Shown here: positions 11,071 to 19,694 of the stretch, piece after piece
Position numbering within the stretch: position 1 is the stretch's first letter
Layout of the letters: the number at the start of each line of letters is the position of its first letter
Assembly: GCF_014646115.1 (NCBI RefSeq)
Contig: NZ_BMMV01000016.1
Coordinates: forward strand, 124,001-188,000
Direction: 5' to 3'
Length of the DNA stretch: 64,000 nt
Source of the DNA: Streptomyces camponoticapitis
GTDB taxonomy: Bacteria > Actinomycetota > Actinomycetes > Streptomycetales > Streptomycetaceae
Translations under genes and position numbers: made by a program
The notes under the pieces: generated by a model
The model's database searches: none
Told to the model about the DNA's origin: nothing
The model's input: only the letters and a program-made list of their open reading frames with translations

Positions 11071-12195
11071 TCACCTGGCGAGCAGGTGGACGATCAGTGC
11101 GACGACGGCGGCGAGGATCGCGGCGAGTACGAGCGTCGAGCCCGCCGTGTAGGCGAGATAGGCGGTACGGGCCCGGCGCGGATACGCCTTCGCCGCCGGG
11201 TCGCGCCGCACCGCCAGCCGTACGTACTCCTTGCTGGACGCGGCGAGTCCGGTCGCGCCGCAGAGCTGCGCGGCGATCTTGTACCCGTCGAGCGGCGGGA
11301 ACGGTACGAGCATGGCCAGCGCCTGCACACTGCCGAGGAGCAGCAGCCCGGCCAGCGCCTCGCCGGTGGCGTCGTCCACCGGCGCGAACAGCCACACCGC
11401 GCAGAACGGCAGCAGCACGGCCAGATTCATCACCGCGCCCGCGCCTGCTGTCGCGATCCGGTGCCAGCGGTCGCGCAGATAGAGGTAGTTGTCGACGGTG
11501 CAGTACATGATCACGACGGGCAGGCGCCAGCGCAGTCCGATCTCGGCGACCTGCCCGCCGTAGCGTCTCGCCACCACCCCGTGGGCCAGCTCGTGCAGCG
11601 CGGTGCTGAACCAGAGCAGGGCGGCGGCGCCGGCGAGCAGGACCGGGTTGGTGAAGAGTGCCACCGCCCCGTCGACGAGTTCGCCGAGCCGCGCGACGGC
11701 GACCGCTTCCATGGCGGTGATCAGGAGCAGCAGCGGGACCATGAAGGGGGCGGCGAGCAGGAAGCCGACGGCGCGGTGGAGGCGCTCGGCGGTCGCGTCG
11801 GCGTCGGCGACCAGGGGGAGCGTGCCGCGCAGCAGGGTGCGCCTGGGCGGCCCGCCCCAGGAGTCGGTGGTCTCGGTCTGCGGGCTCGCGGGGCCGCCCG
11901 CCAGCAGCCCCCGGACCCCCAGCATGCCCAGCAACCGCTGCCAGTTGGCGTCGCCGAGGCGCTTGCCGTACTCCGCCGCGTACTCGGCGCCCAGCTCGTC
12001 CAGACCACGCGTGCCGTCCATGCGCGCGATCAGGAAGTGCTCCTTGACCCCGACCTCGTACGACCTGCCGCTCCGCGGGTCCTTGACGAGATGCACGGTC
12101 CTCGCGCCGAGCAGGAACGCCTCACTGACCAGCACGCCGGTGCGCAGGCTCGGCCGGTACCGGTCCGTCGGCCGGTGGTCCACGGGGACGGTCAC
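11071..12195 (-). CDS. M50-type membrane metalloprotease with PqqD/RRE-like N-terminus
   Basis: 374-aa membrane zinc protease related to site-2 proteases. HELAH at 201-205 supplies the HExxH zinc site, and PLDG at 301-304 supplies the third ligand (D303) in a membrane segment, as in M50. Residues 14-100 (VKDPRSGRSYEVGVKEHFLIARMDG ... LLGMLGVRGLL, with a gap omitted here) resemble the winged-helix PqqD/RRE fold that binds RiPP leader peptides. About six hydrophobic segments are visible. The GTG start overlaps the previous stop as GTGA. Leader removal at or in the membrane, coupled to export by the next two genes, is the most economical role, but it is inferred from domain and position only. 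Confidence 0.85.
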   Translation of the reverse strand: MTVPVDHRPTDRYRPSLRTGVLVSEAFLLGARTVHLVKDPRSGRSYEVGVKEHFLIARMDGTRGLDELGAEYAAEYGKRLGDANWQRLLGMLGVRGLLAGGPASPQTETTDSWGGPPRRTLLRGTLPLVADADATAERLHRAVGFLLAAPFMVPLLLLITAMEAVAVARLGELVDGAVALFTNPVLLAGAAALLWFSTALHELAHGVVARRYGGQVAEIGLRWRLPVVIMYCTVDNYLYLRDRWHRIATAGAGAVMNLAVLLPFCAVWLFAPVDDATGEALAGLLLLGSVQALAMLVPFPPLDGYKIAAQLCGATGLAASSKEYVRLAVRRDPAAKAYPRRARTAYLAYTAGSTLVLAAILAAVVALIVHLLAR

Positions 12196-13232
12196 GGCGC
12201 GGCCACCGCCTCCCGCAGGGTCCGGCCCAGTACGTGCGAGAGATAGGCCTCGTCGCGGATGGTGACGTGCAGCCGGTTGTTCGTCATATGCATGTACGGG
12301 GAGAGGAGCAGCGGCAGCGCGACCGCCGGGTCCGTGACCCGCTCGTCCCGCTCGCCGTCCCAGGACCGGAAGACGAGATCACCGTTGAGCGTCAACTCGC
12401 GGGCGCGCCGGTTCAGTTCGGCGCAGTGTTCGGCCCAGCCAGCGAGGAAGGCCGGCAGCCGGCCGGGTTCACCGGCGCCGACGGCGGACCTGATGCGCGC
12501 GAACCGGTCGGTGAGGCCCGGTGCCATCGCCGCGTAGTTCCTGTCGTACTCGACGGTGCCGATGAAGCCGGTGCCGGGGAAGGCCGTGTGCCAGAACTCG
12601 TAGTAGCTCTCCAGGTATTCGGTGAGCTCCCGGTCGTCGGGGAGGAAGGTCCCCGCCATGACCATCATCAGTTGCGCCGAGGTGCCGAGCAGCACGGTCC
12701 GCAGATGCAGGTTCTTGGTGCGCAGGGCCTCGATGACGAGGTCGCTGGAGTGCCGGAAGTGCCACTCGGCGAGCTCGATCCCGGCGGGGCCGCCGTACTT
12801 TCCGTACTCCGGCTCGTACGGCTCGGCGCTGCGCGAGTTGTTGGGGCGCAGATTCATCCGGCCCTGGTCGTCCATGTAGTGGCCGCGCTCGCTGCCGGGG
12901 AACTCGATCTCGAACAGCGTGTTGTAGAAGTCGTTGAGGAAGCCGGAGTCGACCTCGTACAGCGCGGGCCGCTCCGCCAGGAAGGCGTCGACGGCACGCT
13001 CGGTGCGGGTGCGCACGGTGGCGGCCACGGCCTCGGAGACGGGCCTGATCCGCAGCCGTACGTGCGGGCCTTCGAGCCAGTAGTTCATGAAGAAGTAGTT
13101 GTCGATCAGTCCTTCCGCCTCCAGCTCGGCGACGAGCGGGCGCACGCACTGGAGGAGGAAGGGCCGGGGGTTGGCGGCGTAGAAGACGTGTGTGGCCTGC
13201 CAGTCGCCGGGGACGGGTGCGGTGCCGGTCAT
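12192..13232 (-). CDS. SpaB_C/thiopeptide-type protein: glutamate-elimination half of a split LanB
   Basis: 346-aa protein of the lantibiotic dehydratase C-terminal family (called thiopeptide-type bacteriocin biosynthesis protein in annotations). It contains the family hallmarks NYWLEGPHVRLRI near 50-62 and MHMTNNRLHV near 314-323, the region around the elimination-domain arginine and histidine residues. In split systems this half removes glutamate from glutamylated Ser/Thr to leave Dha/Dhb. It overlaps the LanB N-terminal gene by ATGA, which supports a two-subunit dehydratase. A pyridine synthase of thiopeptide pathways has a related fold; only one such protein is present, and its NRL motif fits elimination better. 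Confidence 0.88.
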   Translation of the reverse strand: MTGTAPVPGDWQATHVFYAANPRPFLLQCVRPLVAELEAEGLIDNYFFMNYWLEGPHVRLRIRPVSEAVAATVRTRTERAVDAFLAERPALYEVDSGFLNDFYNTLFEIEFPGSERGHYMDDQGRMNLRPNNSRSAEPYEPEYGKYGGPAGIELAEWHFRHSSDLVIEALRTKNLHLRTVLLGTSAQLMMVMAGTFLPDDRELTEYLESYYEFWHTAFPGTGFIGTVEYDRNYAAMAPGLTDRFARIRSAVGAGEPGRLPAFLAGWAEHCAELNRRARELTLNGDLVFRSWDGERDERVTDPAVALPLLLSPYMHMTNNRLHVTIRDEAYLSHVLGRTLREAVAAP

Positions 13233-16063
13233 GAGGCGTCCCTCCGTGCGGAGTCGGCGGACAGAAGTTCCGCGGGTACGAGGTCTTCGGGTGCGAGGTC
13301 TTCCGGGCGGCGGTTCTCGGGCGCGGGCAGCGGGGGCGCTCCGGCCAGCGTCTCCACGGCCAGTTCGGAGACATGACGGCCACGGCCGGAGACGGCGTGC
13401 AGCCCGTCCTCGTCGGGGAGCATCTCGCGGAAGACGACGCGCGCCTCCGCCGTCTTGAGCAGCGCCTCGAACGCGGTCAGTGAGAGGGCGCTGTCGAAGT
13501 CCAGGTACTGCGGCTTGGCGCCCGTCGCGCCACGCGCCCCGCTGTCCGAGACGGTCACGAAGACCCGGTCGGGCAGCCCGGTCGCCCGGCGGAAGCGGTG
13601 CCAGCCGAGGAACCACTCGTCGTCGGAGACGCCCGGCGCGTGCAGCGGAAGCTCCGCCGCGGGCGCGCTCCAGCTGCGCCTGCTCAGGACGACGCTGCCG
13701 TGCCGCACGCGCGGTCTGCGGCTGACGCCGCCCACCGGCTCGCCCTCCGGGACCCCGCCCCACACGTTGAGCGGGGCCATCGAGGTCGGCGACAGGAGCA
13801 GCAGGGTGCGGGGCAGTTCGGGCAGGGCGAGCGGGACGAGATAGCCGAGGTAGACGGGGACGACCTCGCGGCCGAGCCGTGCGGAGCGCAGCACCAGCCG
13901 GTCGGCGGTCCCGTCGTCGTCATGCTCGATGTAGAGGTCGTCGAGGTGGATGCGGTACTCCTCCGGCAGCGTGCCGGTCTCGCCCGGGCAGACGATCTCG
14001 TACTCGGTCAGCCGCCCGTGCAGATTGAGATTGCTGGTGACGGGGCCGCCGGTGACCTCGGCGAACACCGCGCCCGGCGGGCGCACTTGGGCGGCGCCGG
14101 CCAGCAGCGCGGTGTCGAGCCCGTCGAAGCAATGGGTGAAGCGGCTGAAGGGGAAGGACAGACCCCCGTAGGAGCGGTTGAGTACGACCAGTGGGTCGTG
14201 GGGGCGGTCGGCGAGCTGGATGTGGTGGCTCATGGGGGCGAACTTCGGCGCGGCCGGGGCCAGTTCGGCGGCGACGTCGGCGAGGAATCCGGCGTCGAGG
14301 TCGATCTCACCGAGGTCACCGCCGTCACCGTCGCCGCCGCCCGACGCCCAGAGCGCGCGCATCCGCTCGACGAACATCTGCCGCGCGGTGTCGATGGCCT
14401 TGAGCTGCGGCAGTCCGAGCCAGTTCACCTCGGGCACGTACCGCCCGTCCGCGTCGAACGTCGTACGGCTCCCGGTGAACGTCATGTACTGGTCGAAGAA
14501 GTCCTCGTGGAAGTCGTGCACCAGTTTGAGGAGGTCGTCGCAGCGCCCGCCCTGGCCGTACCTCGCGAGGAAGAAGCCCTTGAAGGTGACCCGCTGAGGG
14601 AGCGTCAGGTCGAAGGCGGGCAGCACGCTCTCCACCCTGCTCAGCGGCTCCGCCGTCAGCTCGCGCCAGGCGGCGAGGTCCATCGCCGTCTCGCGTCCGG
14701 CGGCCGCGTCCTCGTACAGCAGGGTCCGCGGCACGCGTGTCCTCTCGGCGCCGAGTCCGGACTGGATGTCCTGGAGGGTGGCCCTGAGCGCGGCGATCAC
14801 CCGGCGGCGCTCGGCCGGCCCGGCGCCGCCGAACCGGTCGGTCAGCGCGACGGCCTCGTCCAGCCGCCCGGCCAGCTCCGTGGCCCACGGGCGGCCGAGC
14901 TCGCGCAGCGAACGCTGGAAGGCCCGCAGGGGGTCGGTGTCGTGAACCGCCGTACGCAGCGCGGGGACCTGGACCATCCCCAGGTCCAGCAGCGCGGCGA
15001 GATACTGCTCGGCCTCGTCGGCCCCGGCCCCCGCGTCGTCGGCCAGCCAGGCCGCCAACTCGCCGTAGCGCAGGGCCGGGTGCTCCTCGAAAAAGTCGAG
15101 CAGGCGCTCCAGGGTGCCGCTGCGGCGCAGGAAGAACAGCCGGTCCTTCACCGCGTCGAAGGTGACGGCCGTGTCGTCGTCGCCGGTGGTGACCCAGCGG
15201 CGTACGTAACGCACCCGGTCGTCGTCCCTGCCCCAGCCGGACGCCGGGGCCACGGGCAGATCGGCGCGGCGTACGGGATCGGCGATCACGCACTCGGCGA
15301 GGCGGCCGAGCGCGACGACGTTGAGCCGCGCGTGCCCGGTCCACTCCTCGGCGACCCGCACCTCGAAGCCGCCGTCCCCGGCCGGCCCGTCCTCGAACTC
15401 ACTGAGCGCGACACCGGTGAACGTGGAGAACGGGCTGGTCTTGCAGACGGTCCGGTAGAGGTACGACAGCAGCGAGCGCTCGATCTTCCTGCGGCGCTTG
15501 TCGGGCTTGCCCTCACCCTGTCGTACGAAGGCGTCGATCTGCGCGTCGAGCGTGGGTGAGGCCAGCAGCAGCCCCTTGCGCAGCCGGTCCTCGCCCGCGA
15601 TCTCGCGGAGCGCGGCACGCGCCTCGGCGCACTCGCCGGCGAAGAGACCGGCGCCGGTGGCCCGCAGTCCGGCCAGCTCCCGGCGGTCGAGCAGCCAGCG
15701 GGACAGTGCCTCACCCGTCGCCGCGTCGCGTCCGGCCACCAACTCCAGTGCCTCGCCGGGCCTTTGGGGCAGCCGGTTGTTGAACACCTCGCGGCGCAGC
15801 TTCAGCAGCGCGCGGCGGTCGGCGGCCTCTCCGGGCCCGGAGTCCGCGCCGTCGCCGGTGCGGCCGACGAGGTCGTGCAGCAGATCGCCGACCCGCTCCC
15901 CCGCCACCCGAAGCCGCTCCTCCTCCGCGAGCACGGTGTCCGCCCAGCGGCGGGTCGCCGGGCAGCGCAGGGCGCGCACGGTGTCGATCGGGAGCCCGGC
16001 GACGCGGAGCATGAACGCGCGTCTCGGGTCCTGGTGGTGTGTCTGGTACGCCTGGTCAGGCAT
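13229..16063 (-). CDS. LanB-type dehydratase, glutamylation subunit
   Basis: 944-aa lantibiotic-dehydratase N-terminal protein. This family uses Glu-tRNA to glutamylate Ser/Thr hydroxyls in the precursor. Typical blocks are RRKIERSLLSYLYRTVCKTS near 190-215, TFKGFFLARYG near 495, and SHHIQLADR plus SNLNLHGRLTEY in the second half. The ATG at 16061-16063 has GGAGG 9 nt upstream. The elimination domain found in full-length NisB-like enzymes is absent here and is supplied by the next gene. The last 50 residues are acidic and proline-rich, with repeats of PEDL and PAEL. It lies between the dehydrogenase and the elimination subunit. Confidence 0.93.
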   Translation of the reverse strand: MPDQAYQTHHQDPRRAFMLRVAGLPIDTVRALRCPATRRWADTVLAEEERLRVAGERVGDLLHDLVGRTGDGADSGPGEAADRRALLKLRREVFNNRLPQRPGEALELVAGRDAATGEALSRWLLDRRELAGLRATGAGLFAGECAEARAALREIAGEDRLRKGLLLASPTLDAQIDAFVRQGEGKPDKRRRKIERSLLSYLYRTVCKTSPFSTFTGVALSEFEDGPAGDGGFEVRVAEEWTGHARLNVVALGRLAECVIADPVRRADLPVAPASGWGRDDDRVRYVRRWVTTGDDDTAVTFDAVKDRLFFLRRSGTLERLLDFFEEHPALRYGELAAWLADDAGAGADEAEQYLAALLDLGMVQVPALRTAVHDTDPLRAFQRSLRELGRPWATELAGRLDEAVALTDRFGGAGPAERRRVIAALRATLQDIQSGLGAERTRVPRTLLYEDAAAGRETAMDLAAWRELTAEPLSRVESVLPAFDLTLPQRVTFKGFFLARYGQGGRCDDLLKLVHDFHEDFFDQYMTFTGSRTTFDADGRYVPEVNWLGLPQLKAIDTARQMFVERMRALWASGGGDGDGGDLGEIDLDAGFLADVAAELAPAAPKFAPMSHHIQLADRPHDPLVVLNRSYGGLSFPFSRFTHCFDGLDTALLAGAAQVRPPGAVFAEVTGGPVTSNLNLHGRLTEYEIVCPGETGTLPEEYRIHLDDLYIEHDDDGTADRLVLRSARLGREVVPVYLGYLVPLALPELPRTLLLLSPTSMAPLNVWGGVPEGEPVGGVSRRPRVRHGSVVLSRRSWSAPAAELPLHAPGVSDDEWFLGWHRFRRATGLPDRVFVTVSDSGARGATGAKPQYLDFDSALSLTAFEALLKTAEARVVFREMLPDEDGLHAVSGRGRHVSELAVETLAGAPPLPAPENRRPEDLAPEDLVPAELLSADSARRDAS

Positions 16064-16092
16064 CCCTGTCCCCCTCCGGATAGGTCATCGGC

Positions 16093-17718
16093 TCAGGCGA
16101 TCTCGTACCGGAAGTCGGCGGGGGCGGGACGCTCGTTGCCGACCATCATGATCAGGAGCGGGGCCTCGCCGGTCGCGTCGAGCCCCAGCTCCTCGATGTA
16201 CGACACGTTGTCGAAGCCGAGTGCGACACCGCAGCCCAGCTCCAGCGCGCCGCACGCGGTGTAGAGGGACTGCGCGACGGCGCCGATGGTGGCGTTGACG
16301 AGGCGGTAGCCGCGGTCGCCGACGGCGTCGAGTACGGCGGACGTACGGATCGTGGGGACCAGTACGGCGCCGGCCTGCTCCAGGTTGTAGTTGGAGAGGA
16401 AGTAGTTGCGCTGGAGGAACTCGCCGGGGCGGCCCGCCTTGACCAGTCGCAGCTCATGGGCGTCGGGGTCGTACGCGTACGCGCCGGGCTCCAGGCCCTC
16501 GACGTGGTTGACGAACGCGTACAGCTTCGCGAGCCGTACGCCTTCACCGCCCGCGCTCCCACCCGTGCCGGTGCCCGTGCCCGTGTCGCCGCCGAGGCGC
16601 GAGCCCGCGCCGGCCGCGGCCAGACAGGCCGCCAGCTGCTCACCCGTGACCGGCCGGCTCGCGTCGAAGCGGCCGAAGCTGCTGCGACGGCGGCGCAGCG
16701 CCGTGCGTACGTCGGCGGGCATCGGCCGCGCGGCCGGCAGCGGAGCGAGGGGCAGGTCCGGGTCGGCGGGCGGCGCGGCGGCCGGGGCGAGCGCACCGGG
16801 AGCGGGCCGCTCGGTCGCGTGCGCGGAGGTGGTCGCCTGCATCCTCAGCAGCGCGTCGAAGGTGAAGACCTCGCGCGAGCGCTCGATGTCACGGCGCTTC
16901 ACGGAGACCTTCCCGGGGCCCGGCCCGGGGGTCTTGACGGCCGAACCGCCGTGCTCGCCGGCCCAGTTGAGCGGGATGACGGCGAACACGCCCTCCTCGT
17001 CGCCCCGTACCCCGAGCAGCTTCTGGAGCCGTGCCTCGTCGAACCACATCGCCGGCTCGACGGACAGCCCGCGCGCGCCCGCCCACATGCGCCAGGTCTG
17101 CACCGCGGCGCCGAGGTCCATGCTCACGGCGTGGAAGGAGAAGCTGTTGTACTTGAAGGAGTTCTGCCAGTACTTGATGCCCAGGACCAGATACTGGTCG
17201 GTGTCCGGGCCGTGCCCGCCCAGCGATGCGCGGACCTCCCCGGAGACATCTCCGGTGAGCAGACGCTGCATGGTGTGGTGCCGGGTGGAGTAGTAGTGGA
17301 CGCCCGGCGTGACGGGGCCGCGCGGTCCGGACACCCAGTAGACGCTCACGGGGTAGAGACCGCCGCCGGAGGCGGAGCCCCGCGACCAGTTGGCGAGCGG
17401 GTAGAACGGCAGGGCGCTCAGGTCGGTGTTGGCCTGCACACCGAGCCGGCGGCCGGTCAGGCCGTACGAGTCGAGGAGCATGCCGGAGAGCGACGTCAGA
17501 TCGAACGTCCCCTCCCCCGTCGCCGACCTGTCGCCGAAGGCGCGGTCCAGGCTCGCGTCGGCCGGGTAGCCGGCGGCGGGCAGCGGCAGGCTGTCGACCC
17601 CCGGGTAGTACTTCGCCTTGCGCGGCCCGTCGGACCAGTTCGGCACGAAATCGGCCGGTGCCATCGGGACCCGGCCCCGCTGCATGATCGCGGCGGCGTA
17701 GTCATGGGCGTACCCCAT
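16093..17718 (-). CDS. SagB-type azoline dehydrogenase with tandem nitroreductase domains
   Basis: 541-aa flavoenzyme that would oxidise azolines to aromatic azoles with FMN. The N-terminal half (about 1-280) shows the SagB pattern ASGGGLYPVSVYW. The C-terminal half (about 330-541) is a second nitroreductase-like unit with RRRRSSFGRF, EPGAYAYDP and the NYFLSNYNLEQAG block. The two are joined by an Ala/Pro-rich linker of about 50 residues. The ATG at 17716-17718 has AGGAGT upstream. A Gly/Thr-rich insertion (near 365-385) is low complexity. Whether both halves bind FMN or one is structural cannot be read from the sequence. Confidence 0.9.
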   Translation of the reverse strand: MGYAHDYAAAIMQRGRVPMAPADFVPNWSDGPRKAKYYPGVDSLPLPAAGYPADASLDRAFGDRSATGEGTFDLTSLSGMLLDSYGLTGRRLGVQANTDLSALPFYPLANWSRGSASGGGLYPVSVYWVSGPRGPVTPGVHYYSTRHHTMQRLLTGDVSGEVRASLGGHGPDTDQYLVLGIKYWQNSFKYNSFSFHAVSMDLGAAVQTWRMWAGARGLSVEPAMWFDEARLQKLLGVRGDEEGVFAVIPLNWAGEHGGSAVKTPGPGPGKVSVKRRDIERSREVFTFDALLRMQATTSAHATERPAPGALAPAAAPPADPDLPLAPLPAARPMPADVRTALRRRRSSFGRFDASRPVTGEQLAACLAAAGAGSRLGGDTGTGTGTGGSAGGEGVRLAKLYAFVNHVEGLEPGAYAYDPDAHELRLVKAGRPGEFLQRNYFLSNYNLEQAGAVLVPTIRTSAVLDAVGDRGYRLVNATIGAVAQSLYTACGALELGCGVALGFDNVSYIEELGLDATGEAPLLIMMVGNERPAPADFRYEIA

Positions 17719-17744
17719 GGTGGGACTCCTCTCAGGGGTTCGGG

Positions 17745-19694
17745 TCAGGGGAAGGGGTGCGGCGCCAGGTTCAGATCGGCGTCGGTCAGGTCGTGGTCGC
17801 GCATCCCCGCCTCGCGCAGGGCGGTACGCAGCCGGGGCATACCGAGCGCGCGCTGCCGGGTCCAGCCGAAGTCGATGGGCAGCAGGCCGGGGACGAGCAC
17901 CGAGACCGTCGTCAGACCGAGGTCGCGCTGTTCGGGCATGGTCTGGTCGACGACGACCACGTCGAATCCCTTGTCGGTCACGGCACGGACACACCGGTCG
18001 AGGTCGTCGCGCAGGTCGTCGGAAACGGGCGGCAGCGATCCGTCGCCGTACGCCTCCGCGAGGGAGCGCACGGGCGGCCGGGGCGCGCCCGGCTCGCCGA
18101 TCAGGAAGTGGGCGTTGTTCCCCATCTCGGGGATGCCGTAGGCGAGCGGATGGTCGTGCAGCGCGGCGACCTTGTCGTAGTCGGTTGCCATGGCGCGCAG
18201 CCGGACCTCGTCCCGCTCGGTGCGGCCTTGGAGGTTGACCGCGTCCGTGGCGATCTCGCACAGCGCCCCCGCCAGGGCCGACTCGGGGTCGAGCCCGGCG
18301 CCCGCGCCGAAGCACATCCGGCCCCTGCCGCCGTCGGGGCGGACGGCGACGCCGGTGACGACCGGGATGGGGAAACTGATCCGGGTGTCGAAGAAGCGGG
18401 CCTCGTAGCCGTACATCTCCAGGCGGTCGACCATCTGCCGGGTGGCGGCGCGGGTGCTGGTGCGCGGGTCGAGTTCGGGGAGGGCGGCGCGCCCGTACCA
18501 GGTGAGGAGGAAGGCGTCGCGTTCCACGACCTCCATGAGGCCGAAGTAGACGGCCTCCTCCATACAGCCCCCGGACGCGCAGCCGTTGGAGCTCTCCTGC
18601 ACGAACCGGTTCTCCAGACCGGGCGCGTGATAGTACGTCAGCACCTCAGGCACGAGGATCGGCTTGTGGTCGCGGAGCGAGTAGCCCCAGACCCAGGGGA
18701 GTTCGCGGTCCGGGTGAAAGGGAGTGACACGCGGGTTCGCACGGTGGAACTCCTCGGAGTACAGACCGACTTCACGCGGATCCAGGGCGCGTTCCCCGGC
18801 TGCCCGGAGCCCGTCGAGTGAACCCTGCACACCGGCCGCCTTGGCGCGCGAGCGCATCCCGGCGTACCGCTCCAGTCCTTCCAGCACACCGATGCGCACG
18901 CTCTGCGCGAAGGTGTCGGCGTGGCCGCCCCAGAACGTCTCGCGCAGATAGTCGCCGGAGCGCATCGAGAAACAGCCGATGGTCGCCGAGGTGGACGTGG
19001 AGGAGATGTCGTGCACGACGGAGGGGCCCAGCGAGCCGCAGACGGGGTTGGCGTACGGCTCCGAGGGCAGTTCGTACCCGCTGATGTCGCGGATCCGGAA
19101 GCTGCCGGGCTTGTGCTTGGGCGCGGGCTTCAGCGTGAGGACGGCCCCCTCGGGGGTGTCCTCCTCGCCCCGTCCGCAGTGCGGGCACTCGGGGTCGGGC
19201 ACGAGCGGGTAGTGCCGTGTCCTGAGGGTCTCCAGATCGACCAGGTGGACCGCCGGGAAGGAGCCGGTCGACGGCCCCTGCCCGGCGAGTCGGGCGGCGA
19301 CGATCCCGGCGAGGGCGTCGGCGGTGAACGGGGTGATGTACGGCGACTCCCCGGCGGCCCTGGTTCCGGAGCCCAGCTCCAGGGCCTCGCGCAGCGCGAC
19401 GGAGCGCACTGCCTGCCAACGGCGGGCGAGACAGCGGACACAGGGGCGGTGTCGGGCCGCGCCCCCGGCGTCGTCGGCACCGTCCGCCGGGAACGGGCCG
19501 ACGACCGCGTGGCGGCCGTAGAACCGTACGGGCACACCCACTTCAGGTGCCGGCTCCTCGTCCGCGAAGGCGTCGCGCACGCCGAGCGGCGCGACGTCCA
19601 GCGCGGGCACGGGCAGGGCGGAGACCGCGCCGAAGCCGCGGCGCATCAGCGTGGCGAGGTCGCGGGCGGACCGCTCCCAGGGATCAGCCGGCAT
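17745..19694 (-). CDS. YcaO-domain azoline cyclodehydratase (copy 2, proximal)
   Basis: 649-aa YcaO protein with the same layout as the copy at 7186-9174: CxxC pairs at C85/C88 and C170/C173, then VLEGLERYAG, SNGCASGGCMEEA, EVVERDAFLLTWYG and a terminal PHPFP. The ATG at 19692-19694 (GGAGG 9 nt upstream) lies inside the end of the ThiF-like gene, an 11-nt overlap, so the two are tightly coupled and probably form the main cyclodehydratase complex. Divergence from the second copy is substantial in the N-terminal third, suggesting old duplication and specialisation rather than a recent copy. Confidence 0.93.
   Translation of the reverse strand: MPADPWERSARDLATLMRRGFGAVSALPVPALDVAPLGVRDAFADEEPAPEVGVPVRFYGRHAVVGPFPADGADDAGGAARHRPCVRCLARRWQAVRSVALREALELGSGTRAAGESPYITPFTADALAGIVAARLAGQGPSTGSFPAVHLVDLETLRTRHYPLVPDPECPHCGRGEEDTPEGAVLTLKPAPKHKPGSFRIRDISGYELPSEPYANPVCGSLGPSVVHDISSTSTSATIGCFSMRSGDYLRETFWGGHADTFAQSVRIGVLEGLERYAGMRSRAKAAGVQGSLDGLRAAGERALDPREVGLYSEEFHRANPRVTPFHPDRELPWVWGYSLRDHKPILVPEVLTYYHAPGLENRFVQESSNGCASGGCMEEAVYFGLMEVVERDAFLLTWYGRAALPELDPRTSTRAATRQMVDRLEMYGYEARFFDTRISFPIPVVTGVAVRPDGGRGRMCFGAGAGLDPESALAGALCEIATDAVNLQGRTERDEVRLRAMATDYDKVAALHDHPLAYGIPEMGNNAHFLIGEPGAPRPPVRSLAEAYGDGSLPPVSDDLRDDLDRCVRAVTDKGFDVVVVDQTMPEQRDLGLTTVSVLVPGLLPIDFGWTRQRALGMPRLRTALREAGMRDHDLTDADLNLAPHPFP

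Noticed and set aside
6886..19694. Classification as a thiopeptide cluster
   Set aside because: Only one SpaB_C-type protein is present and its motifs fit glutamate elimination; a separate pyridine synthase would be needed. Kept as the main alternative in the findings.
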